Of a DNA stretch of 6,268 nucleotides, positions 6,126 to 6,268 are shown one piece after another; position 1 is the stretch's first letter; each line of letters begins with the position of its first letter. A program made the translations under genes and the position numbers. The stretch is from the NCBI GenBank assembly GCA_902782815.1, contig CACZOS010000375.1, forward strand, positions 1 through 6,268, read 5' to 3'. The DNA comes from an uncultured Lachnospiraceae bacterium (GTDB taxonomy: Bacteria; Bacillota; Clostridia; Lachnospirales; Lachnospiraceae). Under the pieces are notes generated by a model, which worked only from the letters and a program-made list of their open reading frames with translations, was not told the origin of the DNA and ran no database searches.

Positions 6126-6268
6126 CCCCCCAAACCGTCTTCAGAATCTTCGGGCTCCGTGAATTGTCTTCAATCTTTTCCCTGAGACGCCTGATGTGGA
6201 CCATCACCGTATTGTTCACCTCATAGACCTTCTCATTCCAGACTCTCTCGAAGATCTCATCCGTGCTG
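6094..6268 (-). CDS. OmpR-family response regulator, C-terminal 57 residues (cut by right edge)
   Basis: The minus strand from the right edge reads in one frame STDEIFERVWNEKVYEVNNT, then VMVHIRRLREKIED, then a stretch ending TVWGVGYKIESESV and a TAG stop at 6096-6094. This is the second half of an OmpR/PhoB winged-helix DNA-binding domain: the recognition helix region is NNTVMVHIRRLREKI and the closing wing is TVWGVGYKI. The wording is closest to VanR-like regulators of clostridia. The phosphate-accepting receiver domain lies outside the window. Overlap with the kinase start shows that the two are co-transcribed and probably translationally coupled. It is a candidate to bind the 11-bp repeats at 468-511, but nothing in the sequence proves that. 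Confidence 0.93.
   Translation of the reverse strand, partial: STDEIFERVWNEKVYEVNNTVMVHIRRLREKIEDNSRSPKILKTVWGVGYKIESESV

Noticed and set aside
1..6268. Insertion sequences, CRISPR arrays, tRNA or rRNA genes, phage genes
   Set aside because: I found no transposase-like frame, no repeated spacer pattern, no tRNA-like clover-leaf or rRNA segment, and no phage-type protein on either strand.

Overview
The window looks like a low-to-mid GC Clostridia chromosome, most likely of the Lachnospiraceae (Blautia/Dorea/Ruminococcus type). This rests on the wording of the threonine synthase N-terminus, the purine-rich GGAGG-type ribosome binding sites, the VanR/VanS-like style of the two-component proteins, and an A/T-rich promoter arrangement. 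The genus cannot be fixed from the sequence alone.

Layout: all convincing genes lie on the minus strand, so transcription runs from right to left. The right edge cuts an operon. The order is the last 57 residues of an OmpR-family response regulator, then a histidine kinase that overlaps it, an 815-residue membrane-anchored protein with two large outside domains (reminiscent of GldG-type ABC auxiliary proteins), an ABC ATPase-like protein, and a six-helix ABC-2 type permease. Gaps are 15, 13 and 2 nt between the later genes, so this is almost certainly one transcript; its promoter is outside the window. A perfect 12-bp hairpin at 642-671 follows the permease. After a 418-nt intergenic region comes the first 99 codons of threonine synthase (thrC), with its own clear sigma-A promoter (TTGTGC, 17 bp, extended TATAAT).

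How the genes may work together: the two-component pair, the ABC-2 permease, the ATPase-like protein and the auxiliary ectodomain protein form a sensor-transporter cassette of the general kind used for envelope stress or antimicrobial peptide response. No substrate can be read from the sequence. The unusual part is the ATPase: Walker A, Q-loop, signature, Walker B glutamate, D-loop and H-loop all depart from consensus, while the reading frame is full length. It looks like a maintained pseudo-ATPase rather than a normal motor.

A second item of interest is in the intergenic region. On the plus strand, opposite to every gene here, 11-bp spaced TTAACA/TTAATA repeats sit just upstream of a TATACT -10 box, as in PhoP/PhoB-type activated promoters. 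The predicted transcript would run about 150 nt into the hairpin, which has its better T-tract in that direction. It may be an OmpR-family-regulated small RNA or tiny-peptide transcript.
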